Part shown: positions 7,228-15,962 of the stretch, one piece after another
Position numbering within the stretch: position 1 is the first letter of the stretch
Layout of the letters: every line of letters begins with the position of its first letter
DNA from: Arsukibacterium ikkense
GTDB lineage: Bacteria; Pseudomonadota; Gammaproteobacteria; Enterobacterales; Alteromonadaceae
Assembly (NCBI RefSeq): GCF_000987775.1
Contig: NZ_LAHO01000015.1
Location: 62,001 to 126,000 of the forward strand
DNA length: 64,000 bases
Reading direction: 5' to 3'
Program-made: the position numbers and the translations under genes
Notes under the pieces: generated by a model
Seen by the model: only the letters and a program-made list of their open reading frames with translations
Told to the model about the DNA's origin: nothing
The model's database searches: none

Positions 7228-8219
7228 GCAAACACAAATGGCTGGTATCGATTACCTTGCTGCTAACTATGGTAGTTATTCTATATGGCGCTTTTACCCG
7301 TTTAACCGATGCGGGTCTAGGTTGTCCGGATTGGCCAGGCTGTTATGGTTTCTTAAAAGTGCCGCAGAAACCGGCTAGTATTGAAATGGCCGCTCAGGCA
7401 TTTCCGGAGCGACCGCTAGAGCCACAGAAAGCCTGGAATGAGATGATCCACCGTTATCTGGCCGGTACACTCGGTCTATTGATAGCCGCGATATTTATTT
7501 CCAGCATTGCCACTAAACGCCGGCAACCCCGTGTTTTGCCAACAGCGCTATTGGTGCTGGTTATATTTCAGGCTGCGTTGGGTGCCTGGACGGTAACCAT
7601 GAGCCTGCTGCCGATCGTGGTGCTGGCTCACCTGTTGGGGGGCTTTACGCTGTATTGTTTATTGGCGTTGTATTGGCTGCAGCTGTCACCGCAGTGGCGG
7701 GTGGCAGAACCTAAACTGATAAAGCTGAAACCACTGGCAGTTGTTGCTGCTGTTGTGGTGCTGCTGCAGATTGGCCTCGGAGGCTGGACAGCGGCTAACT
7801 ATGCTGCTTTGGCGTGTATTGAGTTACCCATTTGTGAAGCCGGCTGGGTAAGCAGGTTAGCATTAGATGAGGCCTTTGATTTGCATCTGGGCTATAGTAA
7901 TTATGAGTATGGCGTAATGTCAGCGGAGGCTCGTCAGACCGTGCATGTGTTTCACCGCTTCGGGGCTTATATCACGTTGGCAGTGGTCAGCTGGTTTGCT
8001 GTTGCGCTTTATCGACAAGCCGGGACCAAGTTAATGCAACGCTTTGCTGTAGCACTTGGCCTGGTGTTATTGTTGCAGTTTGTGTTAGGCCTGCTTAATG
8101 TGTTGTTGCATCTGCCTCTGGCCAATGCTGTGGCACACAATTTTGTAGGCGCAAACTTATTAATGATCATGGTGGCTGTGCTTTATCAGCTATACCGACC
8201 GGCTAGCAAGGAGGCATAA
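7224..8219 (+). CDS. ctaA: Haem A synthase CtaA/Cox15
   Basis: A 331-residue, eight-helix membrane protein. It has the family start 'YGAFTRLTDAGLGCPDWPGCYG' region, histidines in 'MIHRYLAG', 'LAHLLGG', 'VFHRFGAY' and 'VAHNFVGAN' as haem ligands, and a cysteine pair around 'ACIELPICEAGW'. It oxidises the C8 methyl of haem O to give haem A, the oxidase cofactor. The ATG overlaps the previous stop by 4 bp (ATGA), and ctaB starts directly after its stop. Confidence 0.95.
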   Translation: MSKHKWLVSITLLLTMVVILYGAFTRLTDAGLGCPDWPGCYGFLKVPQKPASIEMAAQAFPERPLEPQKAWNEMIHRYLAGTLGLLIAAIFISSIATKRRQPRVLPTALLVLVIFQAALGAWTVTMSLLPIVVLAHLLGGFTLYCLLALYWLQLSPQWRVAEPKLIKLKPLAVVAAVVVLLQIGLGGWTAANYAALACIELPICEAGWVSRLALDEAFDLHLGYSNYEYGVMSAEARQTVHVFHRFGAYITLAVVSWFAVALYRQAGTKLMQRFAVALGLVLLLQFVLGLLNVLLHLPLANAVAHNFVGANLLMIMVAVLYQLYRPASKEA

Positions 8220-9131
8220 ATGGCAGCAATTATGGCATCACGACACCTTATGTCGCGCTGGCGCGATTATCTGGAACTAACCAAACCTAAAGTGGTGGCG
8301 CTGTTAGTACTGACAGCCTGGGTAGGTATGATGCTGGCATCACCAGGTTTACCTGATTTGGCCATAGTGCTATTGGCAACGGTGGGTATTGGTTTGTTAT
8401 CGGGGGCGGCAGCGGCGCTTAATCATGTGGTAGATCAACGGATAGACGCTCAGATGGCCCGCACGCATAGCCGGCCTGTTGCCAAAGGCCGGGTAAGTTC
8501 GCAGCAAGCTATTGCATTTGCCTGCGCGCTGGCATCGACCGGTTTCGTTTTATTGTATTTCGGGGTTAACCCGCTAACGGCATGGCTTACGTTGTTAAGC
8601 CTGTTTGGCTATGCGGTGGTGTATACGATGTTTTTAAAACGGGCAACGCCGCAAAATATTGTGATTGGTGGTTTGGCCGGGGCAATGCCACCGCTGCTGG
8701 GCTGGACGGCGATTACCGGTGACATTCATGGCTATGCGTTGTTGTTAGTGATGATCATTTTTGCCTGGACGCCACCGCACTTCTGGGCGCTGGCGATCCA
8801 TCGCCGTGACGACTACGCCAAAGTGAATATGCCGATGCTGCCAGTGACGCATGGTATTGAGTACACCAAAAGCGCTATTTTGCTATACACCGTGGTGTTA
8901 TGTCTGGTGTGTTTGCTGCCTTACATAGTCGGCATGACCGGCGCGGTGTATTTGCTGGGTAGTACTCTACTCAATTTGCGCTTTCTGCAATACGCCTGGA
9001 AACTTAAGTTTCATGCCGACAGTAAAACGGCCATGGCAACCTTTAAGTTTTCCATTGTTCATCTGATGCTGTTGTTTTTAGTGTTGTTAGTGGATCATTA
9101 CTTTAAGGTGTCGCCATTTTATGTTTCGTAA
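8220..9131 (+). CDS. ctaB: Protohaem IX farnesyltransferase (haem O synthase) CtaB/CyoE
   Basis: A 303-residue UbiA-family prenyltransferase with the Asp-rich motif Asn68-x3-Asp72-x3-Asp76 ending '[12 protein letters not shown]', and a second motif around '[12 protein letters not shown]'. It adds a farnesyl group to haem B to make haem O, the substrate of CtaA. The start directly abuts the ctaA TAA, with AAGGAGG at 8208-8214; a second ATG four codons later is an alternative. It overlaps the next gene by 11 bp. Confidence 0.95.
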   Translation: MAAIMASRHLMSRWRDYLELTKPKVVALLVLTAWVGMMLASPGLPDLAIVLLATVGIGLLSGAAAALNHVVDQRIDAQMARTHSRPVAKGRVSSQQAIAFACALASTGFVLLYFGVNPLTAWLTLLSLFGYAVVYTMFLKRATPQNIVIGGLAGAMPPLLGWTAITGDIHGYALLLVMIIFAWTPPHFWALAIHRRDDYAKVNMPMLPVTHGIEYTKSAILLYTVVLCLVCLLPYIVGMTGAVYLLGSTLLNLRFLQYAWKLKFHADSKTAMATFKFSIVHLMLLFLVLLVDHYFKVSPFYVS

Positions 9132-9762
9132 TGTCATTGTGTTAGTGCTGTCGGCTGCAGCAGTCGTCGCCGGTGTCATGTTGTATTTACTGTGGCAACA
9201 TCAACCCTTACCACAACATGCCCTGGTGTATCCGCAGCCACGTAATCTGGCTGATTTTGAGCTGATAGATCAGGACAATATGCCGCGCAGCCGAGCCGAT
9301 TTAATGGATAAGTGGACCCTGGCATTTGTTGGTTATACCTATTGCCCGGATATTTGCCCGCTAACGTTGGCTAAGCTGGCTGGGGTGCACGCCGAGCTGG
9401 CGGCGAAAGTCGGGCAGCCGTTGCAAATTTGGTTTGTTTCAGTTGACCCGCAGCGCGACACGCCAGAGCAGTTGAAGCAGTATGTTGATTATTTCAGGCA
9501 GCCGGCGTTAATCGGTCTAACCGCCGGCCATGACCAGCTTTTTCCGTTTGTGCGTCAGTTGGGATTAATGTATGCGATGAGCAGTACGGCTGAGCAAGAT
9601 TATCTGGTCGATCACAGTGCCTCGGTGGTGTTGATTAATCCGCTTGGCCAGGTAGCGGCTATGTTTAAGCCTGAGATGGCACCCGGCGAAGTGCCGCTGG
9701 TAAGCGGTGAGCAATTGCTTGCCGACTTCCCATTAGTGCTCAATCAGTTGCAACGCCGTTAA
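9121..9762 (+). CDS. SCO1/SenC family copper chaperone
   Basis: The 213-residue protein has an N-terminal membrane anchor (5-25) and a periplasmic thioredoxin-like domain. The copper ligands are visible: Cys75-Pro-Asp-Ile-Cys79 in 'TYCPDICPL' and His165 in 'VDHSASVV', with 'SVDPQRDTP' between them. SCO proteins load or reduce the CuA site of subunit II. It is the last gene of the oxidase locus. Its TAA overlaps the stop of the convergent deacetylase gene (TTAA). Confidence 0.94.
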   Translation: MFRNVIVLVLSAAAVVAGVMLYLLWQHQPLPQHALVYPQPRNLADFELIDQDNMPRSRADLMDKWTLAFVGYTYCPDICPLTLAKLAGVHAELAAKVGQPLQIWFVSVDPQRDTPEQLKQYVDYFRQPALIGLTAGHDQLFPFVRQLGLMYAMSSTAEQDYLVDHSASVVLINPLGQVAAMFKPEMAPGEVPLVSGEQLLADFPLVLNQLQRR

Positions 9763-10769
9763 TTTAGCCACTGCTGGGAGTACCAGTAGAAATAACCTCT
9801 TTTACTCAGTGACGGCGCTGTGCAGTTATAGCGGCTGCGGCCGCGGTTTACCGGTTTGCTGGCGGTGACTTCAAAGGTTTGCTCATCCAACCATTTTGGT
9901 TCCAGTGTTTCGGTGCCCGCATAGCAGCGCAGTTGACTGGGCAAAAAATCAGCCACCTCCAGTTTCAGTCTTAAGGTGGGTGGGTTAGCTGTTATCTGCT
10001 GATCCGCGGCTAAATAGTCTGTGATATTAAAGGCCAGGGTACGTAATTTCTGAGCCAGATTAGCCAGGTCGGCGTACTGACCGGCTGCCGGATAACGGGG
10101 GATCCGCGTTAAGCGGGTTGCCGGGCCAATAGCTCCCGATTGCTGCCCTATACCAATAAAACCCAGCTCGGCCACTAACGCTTCCAGCTCATTATTAAAC
10201 TCGCCATAGGGATAGGCCAGCCATTGGTGGTTTTGGCCTGTCTCTTCTTTAATACGCCGCTCGGCATCTAAGATATTCTGCTGTATCCGCACTCGCCATT
10301 GTGCCGCAGTCTCACCTGGTTCCCGCTTGGTCATATGCTCATGATTCATGGCATGGTTAGCAACCAACACGCCATCGGCAGCCATTTTTCTGACCTGCTC
10401 CCAGCTAAGTACCGGGCCCACCCGGTTATCAATGCTGCCAGGGCTGATAAAAATGGTGTAGGGGTAGCCAAACTCCATCAGGATAGGGTGGGCGGTGGTG
10501 TAGTTGTTTGCAAAACTGTCATCAAAGGTAAGCACCACCGCATTGTCGGCGATGGCTTTGCCAGTTTGCAACTGGTCTATCAGAACATCCAGACCGATAA
10601 CCTGAAAGTGGTTATCTTTTAAATACTGCAGGTGCTGGCGCAGCTCATCCGCGCTAACGCTGCTAACCCTGGGAGTATCGTCAGCAACGTGGTGATAAAT
10701 TAACATTACAGCAGCCTGCGCTGGCAGCATTAAGTTAAATAGCAGGCAAATAACGCAAAATAAACGCAT
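9759..10769 (-). CDS. Secreted polysaccharide deacetylase (NodB domain)
   Basis: Start chosen at the ATG at 10769, which opens a clear signal peptide (MRLFCVICLLFNLMLPAQAA). The 336-residue protein has a carbohydrate esterase 4 domain: 'TFDDSF' (Asp83/Asp84) supplies catalytic and metal residues, His139 and His143 in 'NHAMNHEH' are metal ligands, and 'AYPYGEFNNE' is motif 3. The C-terminal ~100 residues form an extra domain with two cysteines ('LRCYAG', 'YNCTAP'). It probably deacetylates an N-acetylated surface glycan; the substrate is unknown. The preceding nfuA terminator runs right up to this start codon. Confidence 0.85.
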   Translation of the reverse strand: MRLFCVICLLFNLMLPAQAAVMLIYHHVADDTPRVSSVSADELRQHLQYLKDNHFQVIGLDVLIDQLQTGKAIADNAVVLTFDDSFANNYTTAHPILMEFGYPYTIFISPGSIDNRVGPVLSWEQVRKMAADGVLVANHAMNHEHMTKREPGETAAQWRVRIQQNILDAERRIKEETGQNHQWLAYPYGEFNNELEALVAELGFIGIGQQSGAIGPATRLTRIPRYPAAGQYADLANLAQKLRTLAFNITDYLAADQQITANPPTLRLKLEVADFLPSQLRCYAGTETLEPKWLDEQTFEVTASKPVNRGRSRYNCTAPSLSKRGYFYWYSQQWLN

Positions 10770-10800
10770 AAAAAACCCCGGAAAATGAATAACCAGGGTT
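10770..10800 (-). terminator. Rho-independent terminator of nfuA
   Basis: On the minus strand AACCCTGG pairs with CCGGGGTT (8 bp, one G-U) and is followed at once by TTTTT. It lies 25 bp beyond the nfuA stop. The T run ends at the ATG of the downstream deacetylase gene, so the stem would also occupy that gene's ribosome binding region. Confidence 0.75.
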
Positions 10801-10824
10801 GTTATACCATAACCAGCCATCGGC

Positions 10825-11403
10825 TTAGTAGTAGGAGTGCTCACCACGCTGGTGCTCGGTAATGTCGCGCACACCATTTAATTCGCCACTAAAACGGGCC
10901 AGCAACTCCTTTTCGATGCCTTCTTTCAGGGTTAAATCGACCTGGGAACAACCGTTACAACCACCGCCGAATTGCAGCACGGCCACACCATCGTCGGTTA
11001 ATTCCATTACCGACACCCGGCCGCCATGGTTGGCCAGTTGCGGATTAATTTCAGCGTCGATCACATACTGCACCCGCTCCATTAAGGGGGCATTGTCATT
11101 CACCTTGCGTACCTTGGCATTCGGCGCTTTTAAGGTAAGCTGTGAACCCATTTGATCGGTAACAAAATCAATTTCTGCATCCACTAAAAACGGTTTACTC
11201 TCGGCATCGACAATAGCATTAAAGCCAGTAAACTCAACTTGGATATCGGTCTCTTCAACTGCATCCGGCGGACAATAAGATACCCCACACTCCGCCTGAG
11301 CCGTGCCTGGGTTGACCACAAATACCCGGATACTGGTACCGGCAGCTTGTTTTTCCAGCAGCTTTGCAAAATGGGCTTGCGCCTGGTCTGAAATAGAAAT
11401 CAT
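10825..11403 (-). CDS. nfuA: Fe-S biogenesis protein NfuA
   Basis: The 192-residue protein has the same length as the E. coli protein. An N-terminal degenerate A-type domain (about 1-95, '[14 protein letters not shown]') is joined to a C-terminal Nfu domain with Cys149-x-x-Cys152 in '[15 protein letters not shown]'. Dimers assemble and carry a [4Fe-4S] cluster to target enzymes, especially under oxidative stress or iron limitation. In E. coli nfuA adjoins gntX; here a large M14 peptidase gene lies between the two. An IscR-like element lies just before the start. Confidence 0.96.
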   Translation of the reverse strand: MISISDQAQAHFAKLLEKQAAGTSIRVFVVNPGTAQAECGVSYCPPDAVEETDIQVEFTGFNAIVDAESKPFLVDAEIDFVTDQMGSQLTLKAPNAKVRKVNDNAPLMERVQYVIDAEINPQLANHGGRVSVMELTDDGVAVLQFGGGCNGCSQVDLTLKEGIEKELLARFSGELNGVRDITEHQRGEHSYY

Positions 11404-11407
11404 CTTA

Positions 11408-11432
11408 GTACCTGACTAAATTACTAGGTTAA
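11408..11432 (-). promoter_or_regulatory. Candidate IscR type 1 site upstream of nfuA
   Basis: One half, CTGACTAAATT, fits the recalled type 1 consensus half YYGACTRWWWY fully. The other half (ACTAGG) matches only partly. The dyad ends 5 bp before the nfuA ATG. nfuA is an Fe-S gene reported to respond to IscR in E. coli, which makes the match plausible; it is by eye only. Confidence 0.4.
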
Positions 11433-11531
11433 TGTGTATCATACTCTGAGTCGATTGCTGATGCCAGCCCTGCTTGAGTTTTGCTGCGCTTTCTGGCTAA
11501 CTGGGCGCGCAAAATTTTTAAGGAAACAGGC

Positions 11532-14072
11532 ATGAAACTGAGTGTAGTGGTTTTTTTCGCACTCTGGGCCCTAACGGCGCAGGCGCAGTATTTTAATGAG
11601 CCGGTAGACACTACGCTACCATCACCACAACAAACTTTGGGCCACGCAGTGGGAGACTGGCACGCCCGGCATGATCAAATTCAGCGCTACTTTGAGCTAT
11701 TGGCCAGCCGCTCTGACCACGCTATGCTGGAAGTGATTGGCTACACTCATGAACAGCGGCCTTTACTGCAACTGGTGATTTCTTCACCTGATAATTTACG
11801 TCGGCTGGATGATATTCGCCAGCAACATCTGGCACAGGCAAAAGAAGAAAAGGCTATCGCCAGTGATGCACCGGTAGTGATTTGGCTGGGTTACGGTGTG
11901 CACGGCAACGAGCCCAGCGCTGCGAACGCCTCGTTGGTGCTGGCGCATTACTTAACCGCAGTGAAAACCGAAGAAGTTACTGCCTGGCTGGATAAAGCAA
12001 TTATTCTGATCCAGCCCAGTTTAAATCCGGATGGCCATGACCGTTTTGCGCTATGGGCCAATATGCACAAAGGTATTAAGCCGGTAGCCGACCCGCAGCA
12101 TCGCGAACATATTGAACCCTGGCCAAATGGCCGGCCTAATCATTATTGGTTTGATTTAAATCGTGACTGGTTATTGCTGCAGCATCCGGAAAGCCAGGCA
12201 CGCATAGCTCAGTTTCAGCAGTGGTTGCCGAACGTGGTGGGAGATTTCCACGAAATGGGCACCAACAGCAGCTATTTTTTCCAGCCGGGTATTCCCAGTC
12301 GCAATTATCCGTTAACCCCCAAACAAAATTTTGAACTGACCGCGGCTATAGCAGAGTTTCATGCCGCTGCGTTTGATGCCCGTGAACAACTGTATTATAC
12401 CGAAGAAAGTTTTGACGACTTTTACGTTGGTAAAGGCTCTACCTATCCCGATGTAAACGGCAGTATAGGTATTTTGTTTGAACAAGCCAGCAGCAGAGGG
12501 CATTTGCAGGAATCGATCAATGGCTTGCTGAGTTTTCGCGATACTATCCATAACCAGTTTACTGCCTCGTTGTCGACTATTCGTGGTGCGGTGGCGAAGC
12601 GAACAGACTTACTGCAATATCAGCAGCAGTTTTATCAAAACGCCTTAAGCAAGGCCAGAGCTGACAAGGTAAAGGGTTATATGTTGTTGGATGACGGCGA
12701 TAAAAGCCGTTTGCATGCGCTGCTGGACCTGTTACAACGTCATCATATTGCAGTGTACCCACTGAATCGTGACTGGCAGGACGACGATACCAGGTATCTG
12801 GCTGGAAAAAGTTATTTTGTGCCATTGCAGCAAGCTCAGTATCTGCTGATCAAAGCCGCATTTTCCACTGAAAAGAATTTTAAAGATAATACCTTTTATG
12901 ATGTATCTAGCTGGACCTTACCCTACGCATATAATATCGAGTTTAAAGCCGTAAGCCGGGAGCCGGGTAGGGCGCTTGCCAGCGGGCAGTGGCAGTTTGT
13001 AGCCTCGCCAAAGCAGCCATTGCCAGCCGGTGCCTATGCTTACGCATTTAATTGGCAAGATCAGCAAGCTCCTTTGTTGCTGCAGGCACTGCTGACAGAA
13101 GAACTCGTCGTGCGTTCGGCGTTGCGTAGTTTTAGTGGCCAAACCCATGACGGTACCGTGCAGTTTCAGCCCGGTGCCATGATGATCGCTGCTGGTTTGC
13201 AGCAGCACAGTGACTGGTTTGCCCGTTTGCAGCGGTTACAACAGCAATATCCTATTCAGATACATGCTATTCGTACTGGCCTGACCCCGGAGGGTAGTGA
13301 CCTGGGCAGCCATAATTTTGCGGTGATTAACAAGCCAGAAGTGTTGCTTATTGCCGGGCCTGGCATTAATTCTACCGAAGCCGGCGAAGTCTGGTACAAC
13401 CTGGAGCGGTTGGCCGGTATCTCTCCGAGCATGGTGGAACCAGAACGGTTACGCCGAATAAACTTAAGTCGCTATACCCACATTATTTTACCTGATGGTA
13501 ATTATCGGCAATGGCAGGATGGCGACATCGCTCAGTTGAAACAATGGGCCGAGCAGGGCGGTGTGTTATGGGGCCACAAAGGTGGGGCGGCCTGGTTGGC
13601 TAAAGTCGGATTGCTGCAAGCCGGCGTCTGGCAGAGCAGTGATATGCAGCAGCTGATCCCGCAACAAAATTTAAATTATGCTGACCGGGAAGCATTGTCG
13701 GCCAGACAGCGCATTGCCGGCGCTATTTTCAGTGCGGAGCTGGATTTAAGCCATCCATTAACCTTTGGTATTCCCCGCGCCAGCATGCCTTTGTTTAAGA
13801 ACAGTACCCTGTTGTTGCAGCCAAGCAACGCGCCCTTTATCAATGTTGGTTTGTATAGTAAAGACCCACATCTGGCCGGCTTCACTGCCAGTGAGTATGT
13901 GCCGAAAATAGCCCAGGGCGCGGCACTGCTGGCGCATAATCTGGGTCGGGGGCGGGTGGTTGGTATGACAGACAACCCGGTGTTTCGCGGTTACTTTTTT
14001 GGATCAAGCCGCATACTGGTCAATGCGATGTATCTGGGAAACAGCTTCAATACACCGCTTCAGGCGGAATAA
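11532..14072 (+). CDS. Large secreted M14 family zinc carboxypeptidase-like protein
   Basis: Start at the ATG at 11532 with AAGGAAA upstream, opening a signal peptide (MKLSVVVFFALWALTAQAQ). The 846-residue protein has an N-terminal M14 domain (about 45-360): zinc ligands His124 and Glu127 in 'GVHGNEPSAAN' and His240 in 'GDFHEMGT', substrate-binding 'FDLNRDW', and a likely catalytic Glu in 'GILFEQAS'. The remaining ~480 residues include a glutamine-amidotransferase-like fold candidate ('IILPDGNYRQW', 'GGVLWGHKGG') and resemble the long M14 peptidases common in marine Alteromonadales. Role: periplasmic or secreted peptide degradation. It overlaps comF tail-to-tail by 13 bp. Confidence 0.85.
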   Translation: MKLSVVVFFALWALTAQAQYFNEPVDTTLPSPQQTLGHAVGDWHARHDQIQRYFELLASRSDHAMLEVIGYTHEQRPLLQLVISSPDNLRRLDDIRQQHLAQAKEEKAIASDAPVVIWLGYGVHGNEPSAANASLVLAHYLTAVKTEEVTAWLDKAIILIQPSLNPDGHDRFALWANMHKGIKPVADPQHREHIEPWPNGRPNHYWFDLNRDWLLLQHPESQARIAQFQQWLPNVVGDFHEMGTNSSYFFQPGIPSRNYPLTPKQNFELTAAIAEFHAAAFDAREQLYYTEESFDDFYVGKGSTYPDVNGSIGILFEQASSRGHLQESINGLLSFRDTIHNQFTASLSTIRGAVAKRTDLLQYQQQFYQNALSKARADKVKGYMLLDDGDKSRLHALLDLLQRHHIAVYPLNRDWQDDDTRYLAGKSYFVPLQQAQYLLIKAAFSTEKNFKDNTFYDVSSWTLPYAYNIEFKAVSREPGRALASGQWQFVASPKQPLPAGAYAYAFNWQDQQAPLLLQALLTEELVVRSALRSFSGQTHDGTVQFQPGAMMIAAGLQQHSDWFARLQRLQQQYPIQIHAIRTGLTPEGSDLGSHNFAVINKPEVLLIAGPGINSTEAGEVWYNLERLAGISPSMVEPERLRRINLSRYTHIILPDGNYRQWQDGDIAQLKQWAEQGGVLWGHKGGAAWLAKVGLLQAGVWQSSDMQQLIPQQNLNYADREALSARQRIAGAIFSAELDLSHPLTFGIPRASMPLFKNSTLLLQPSNAPFINVGLYSKDPHLAGFTASEYVPKIAQGAALLAHNLGRGRVVGMTDNPVFRGYFFGSSRILVNAMYLGNSFNTPLQAE

Positions 14073-14785
14073 TCCGCTGGTGTCGTTACCGCCAGGGTCC
14101 AGACACTGATAGTGCTAACCCCAGCCCGGCGCAACAGCTGGCTCAGGGCATTAGCCGTGGCGCCGGTGGTAATAACATCGTCAATCAACGCGATATGCTG
14201 AGGCAGGGGCGCGTGTGGCATTTTTAACTGAAAAGAACGGCGTAAGTTGTGCAGTCGCTGACGCCGGCTCAATCCCCGCTGACTAGGGCTGGCTCGTTTA
14301 CTAAACAAGCTTAATACAGGCAACTGCAGCTGCCGGGCCAAGGCTTCAGCTAATGACTGCGCCTGGTTAAAGCCGCGTTGGCGCTGTTTTCGCCAGTGCA
14401 GAGGCACATATGTTATGGCTTGCGGCATTGGCATGCCATTCGCCTGACAATGCAACAACAACAACACCAGCTGTTGTTGTAGTAATTGCCCGGCGGCCAA
14501 ATCGGTGTGGTATTTCCATCTGGGTATCCAATGCTGATAAGGTTGTTGATACACCGCCAGCGCTACTAACCTGTCAAATTTAGCACCGGCTAAGCCGCGT
14601 GCTATCGCCGGTAACAACAGTAAATTGTAATGACATAGCTGATAAGGCAACACGGGCAACGCTTGCCGGCAATACATGCAAAGCTGGCTGCCAGGCTGGG
14701 ATAACGGTAAACTGCACCACATGCAGCTGCCTGGCAGCAAATAGTGCCAGCTTTGGCGCAAGACATTACCGATAAAGTTAAGCAT
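14060..14785 (-). CDS. ComF/GntX family phosphoribosyltransferase-like protein
   Basis: A 241-residue protein, start at the ATG at 14785 with AAGG ten bases upstream. An N-terminal zinc ribbon (Cys21-x-x-Cys24 ... Cys36-x-x-Cys39) is followed by a type I PRTase fold with the PRPP-binding loop 'ALIDDVITTGAT' near residues 195-210. ComF proteins are tied to DNA uptake; E. coli GntX is the orthologue beside bioH. Divergent from bioH with only 31 bp between start codons, so the promoters must overlap the coding ends. A longer frame to 14842 would overlap bioH. Confidence 0.88.
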   Translation of the reverse strand: MLNFIGNVLRQSWHYLLPGSCMWCSLPLSQPGSQLCMYCRQALPVLPYQLCHYNLLLLPAIARGLAGAKFDRLVALAVYQQPYQHWIPRWKYHTDLAAGQLLQQQLVLLLLHCQANGMPMPQAITYVPLHWRKQRQRGFNQAQSLAEALARQLQLPVLSLFSKRASPSQRGLSRRQRLHNLRRSFQLKMPHAPLPQHIALIDDVITTGATANALSQLLRRAGVSTISVWTLAVTTPADYSA

Positions 14786-14816
14786 TATTTTAATACCTTG
14801 GATACATAAAAATAGC

Positions 14817-15593
14817 ATGGCAGAGATTAGCAATACTGACAAACCCGTTTTGGTATTACTGCATGGCTGGGGCGTTAATCAGGGCGTTTGGCATACCTTG
14901 CTGCCAGATATCGCAACTGGTCGCCGGGTACTCACGTTGGATATTCCCGGCTTTGGTCTGGCCCGGGACACGTTACAGCCTTACAATTTTGATACTGTGG
15001 TCGCCCGGTTAGCAGAGCAAATCCCTGACAATAGTCTGGTTTGCGGTTGGTCATTGGGTGGCTTACTGGCAATCGCGCTGGCCGAACGTTATCCTGCCAG
15101 GGTAGCGCAGTTGGCTTTGGTTGCAGCCACACCCTGTTTTTTACAACAAGCTGGCTGGCCAGGCATGAAAGCTTTGGTTATGCAGCAGTTTGCCGAGTCG
15201 TTACAGCGTAACTTAGCGCAAACCATCAGCCGGTTTCTGGCTATTCAAGCCATGGGTTCGCTTAGCGCTAAAAGTGACGCAGCAGCACTAAAGCAGGCCA
15301 TTGCCGACTATCCACAGGCCAGTGTTGAAGCACTCAGCGCCGGGCTGAGCTTTCTCAGCAGCCAGGACTTACGCCAAAGTTTTGCCAGGTTAACGCAGCC
15401 GGTAGTCGGCTGTTTTGGCGCGTTGGATTCTTTAGTGCCGGCAGCCGTACTCCCGGCATTACAACAATTGCAACCTAAGGCTAAGTTCAACGTGCTGGCA
15501 AAAGCGTCACATGCGCCTTTTATTTCTCACCGGCCAGACTTTCTGGCCTGGCTGCTTGGCTGGCTGGCAGCAACCGACCAGGCTTCTGCCTAA
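14817..15593 (+). CDS. bioH: Pimeloyl-ACP methyl ester carboxylesterase BioH
   Basis: A 258-residue alpha/beta hydrolase with oxyanion motif 'LLHGWGVNQGVW', nucleophile Ser79 in 'GWSLGG', Asp204 ('FGALDSLVP') and His232 ('KASHAPF'). It releases pimeloyl-ACP from its methyl ester to start biotin ring assembly. The divergent bioH-comF/gntX arrangement matches E. coli. No other biotin genes are in the window, as is usual for free-standing bioH. Confidence 0.93.
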   Translation: MAEISNTDKPVLVLLHGWGVNQGVWHTLLPDIATGRRVLTLDIPGFGLARDTLQPYNFDTVVARLAEQIPDNSLVCGWSLGGLLAIALAERYPARVAQLALVAATPCFLQQAGWPGMKALVMQQFAESLQRNLAQTISRFLAIQAMGSLSAKSDAAALKQAIADYPQASVEALSAGLSFLSSQDLRQSFARLTQPVVGCFGALDSLVPAAVLPALQQLQPKAKFNVLAKASHAPFISHRPDFLAWLLGWLAATDQASA

Positions 15594-15654
15594 TCGCCTT
15601 TCTTTTTTAGTGATTATGGTTAATAATTAACCATTGGGTTGATGTGAGGAGGCA

Positions 15655-15957
15655 ATGATGGAGATTCAATCAGCATTTAATGCCGGTTTGCAAGGATTTC
15701 AACGTGCTTCAGCCGGTGTGACTGAGGCGACGCTTGATATTAACCGGCAGACCAGCAGTAACCAACAGCAAGCATCTGACACTGAGTTGCGCCAGGCTCA
15801 AGCGCCAGAGCAGGTTCAGCCAAGCCAGCGGCAGGTGCCATCGGTAGAGCAGAGCTTAGTGCAGTTAACCAGCGAGTCGCGTAATGCAGAAGCCAATGTG
15901 CGGTCTATTCAGGCTGCCGATGAAGCACTGGGTACTATTATTGATGTCCGGGTGTAA
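15655..15957 (+). CDS. Small Gln-rich protein, flagellar rod C-terminus-like
   Basis: A 100-residue protein with strong SD TGAGGAGG (15645-15652) before two tandem ATGs (15655, 15658). The first 30 residues ('AFNAGLQGFQRASAGVTEA') and the last 25 ('ANVRSIQAADEALGTIIDV') look amphipathic; the tail resembles the C-terminal helix of flagellar rod and hook proteins. The middle is rich in Gln, Ser and Glu and looks disordered. No known domain is certain. It lies 5 bp before the SprA-type gene and is probably co-transcribed with it. Confidence 0.7.
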   Translation: MMEIQSAFNAGLQGFQRASAGVTEATLDINRQTSSNQQQASDTELRQAQAPEQVQPSQRQVPSVEQSLVQLTSESRNAEANVRSIQAADEALGTIIDVRV

Positions 15958-15962
15958 GTCTT

